Below, piece after piece: positions 53,384-53,384 of a DNA stretch of 53,384 nt (positions are counted from its first letter, which is position 1; each line of letters begins with the position of its first letter). The stretch comes from Anaerolineaceae bacterium (GTDB taxonomy: Bacteria > Chloroflexota > Anaerolineae > Anaerolineales > Anaerolineaceae). The DNA is taken from contig JADLFQ010000048.1 of NCBI GenBank assembly GCA_020845515.1, positions 1 through 53,384 on the forward strand. Reading direction: 5' to 3'. The notes below the pieces were generated by a model. That model did not search any database, was not told the DNA's origin, and saw only the letters and a list, made by a program, of their open reading frames with translations. A program made the translations under genes and the position numbers.

Positions 53384-53384
53384 C

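Overview
The window looks like a stretch of chromosome from a Chloroflexota bacterium, probably an uncultured or environmental member of the Anaerolineae. I infer this from the gene content: many lipoproteins with Thr/Pro/Ala-rich linkers, LGFP-like and beta-propeller lipoproteins, MalT-like LuxR regulators, an oversized SecA, a KimA-type permease beside a KdpD-type sensor, and uncharacterised small families I associate with this phylum. No 16S gene is present, so the assignment is inference. Most genes are housekeeping or envelope genes, with intermingled strands and short operons.

Layout. (1) 1-3.6 kb, minus strand: a KimA-like K+ permease followed by the N-terminal two thirds of a KdpD-type sensor cut by the window edge, preceded by a direct-repeat box that could be a response-regulator site. 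(2) 4.0-5.7 kb: a NodB-type deacetylase and an orphan methenyl-tetrahydromethanopterin cyclohydrolase (Mch). (3) 5.9-10.7 kb: three secreted lipoproteins (ZU5-like, LGFP-repeat, LysM). (4) 10.8-13.3 kb, minus: a ParA-like ATPase followed by one reading frame that fuses a complete CheY-like receiver to threonine synthase. (5) 13.4-19.7 kb: metallophosphoesterase, APC permease with a C11 tract in its leader, nucleotidyltransferase-like protein, 4-TM protein, GatB and a HIT hydrolase. (6) 19.8-25.3 kb: a 1346-residue SecA and a beta-propeller lipoprotein. (7) 25.4-32.5 kb: the classical rpsB-tsf-pyrH-frr-uppS-cdsA cluster, split into two divergent halves with a DegV gene between them, then class II fructose bisphosphatase. 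(8) 32.5-34.6 kb: M28 peptidase and SIMPL-domain lipoprotein.

(9) 34.7-48.1 kb is an accessory region. It starts with an AT-rich DJ-1/PfpI pseudogene and contains a beta-carbonic anhydrase, an unknown protein, a four-gene operon (two paralogous DUF4386-like membrane proteins, a flavodoxin and a 74-residue conserved small protein) beside its likely MalT-like regulator, and an ECF sigma factor with a beta-propeller anti-sigma-like protein. It ends with a large serine recombinase next to tRNA-Ser(CGA). Three dispersed copies of one hairpin repeat occur only within this region. (10) 48.1-53.4 kb returns to core genes: a beta-CASP RNase, RNase D, an OmpR/histidine kinase pair, and the tail of another gene at the edge.

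How the parts may work together: region 1 reads as potassium uptake plus sensing; region 7 as ribosome function plus isoprenoid and phospholipid synthesis; region 9 as a regulated membrane/redox module in a recombinase-associated island. The most unusual items are the receiver-threonine synthase fusion, the orphan mch, the four-gene flavodoxin/DUF4386 operon, the hairpin repeat family and the enlarged SecA.
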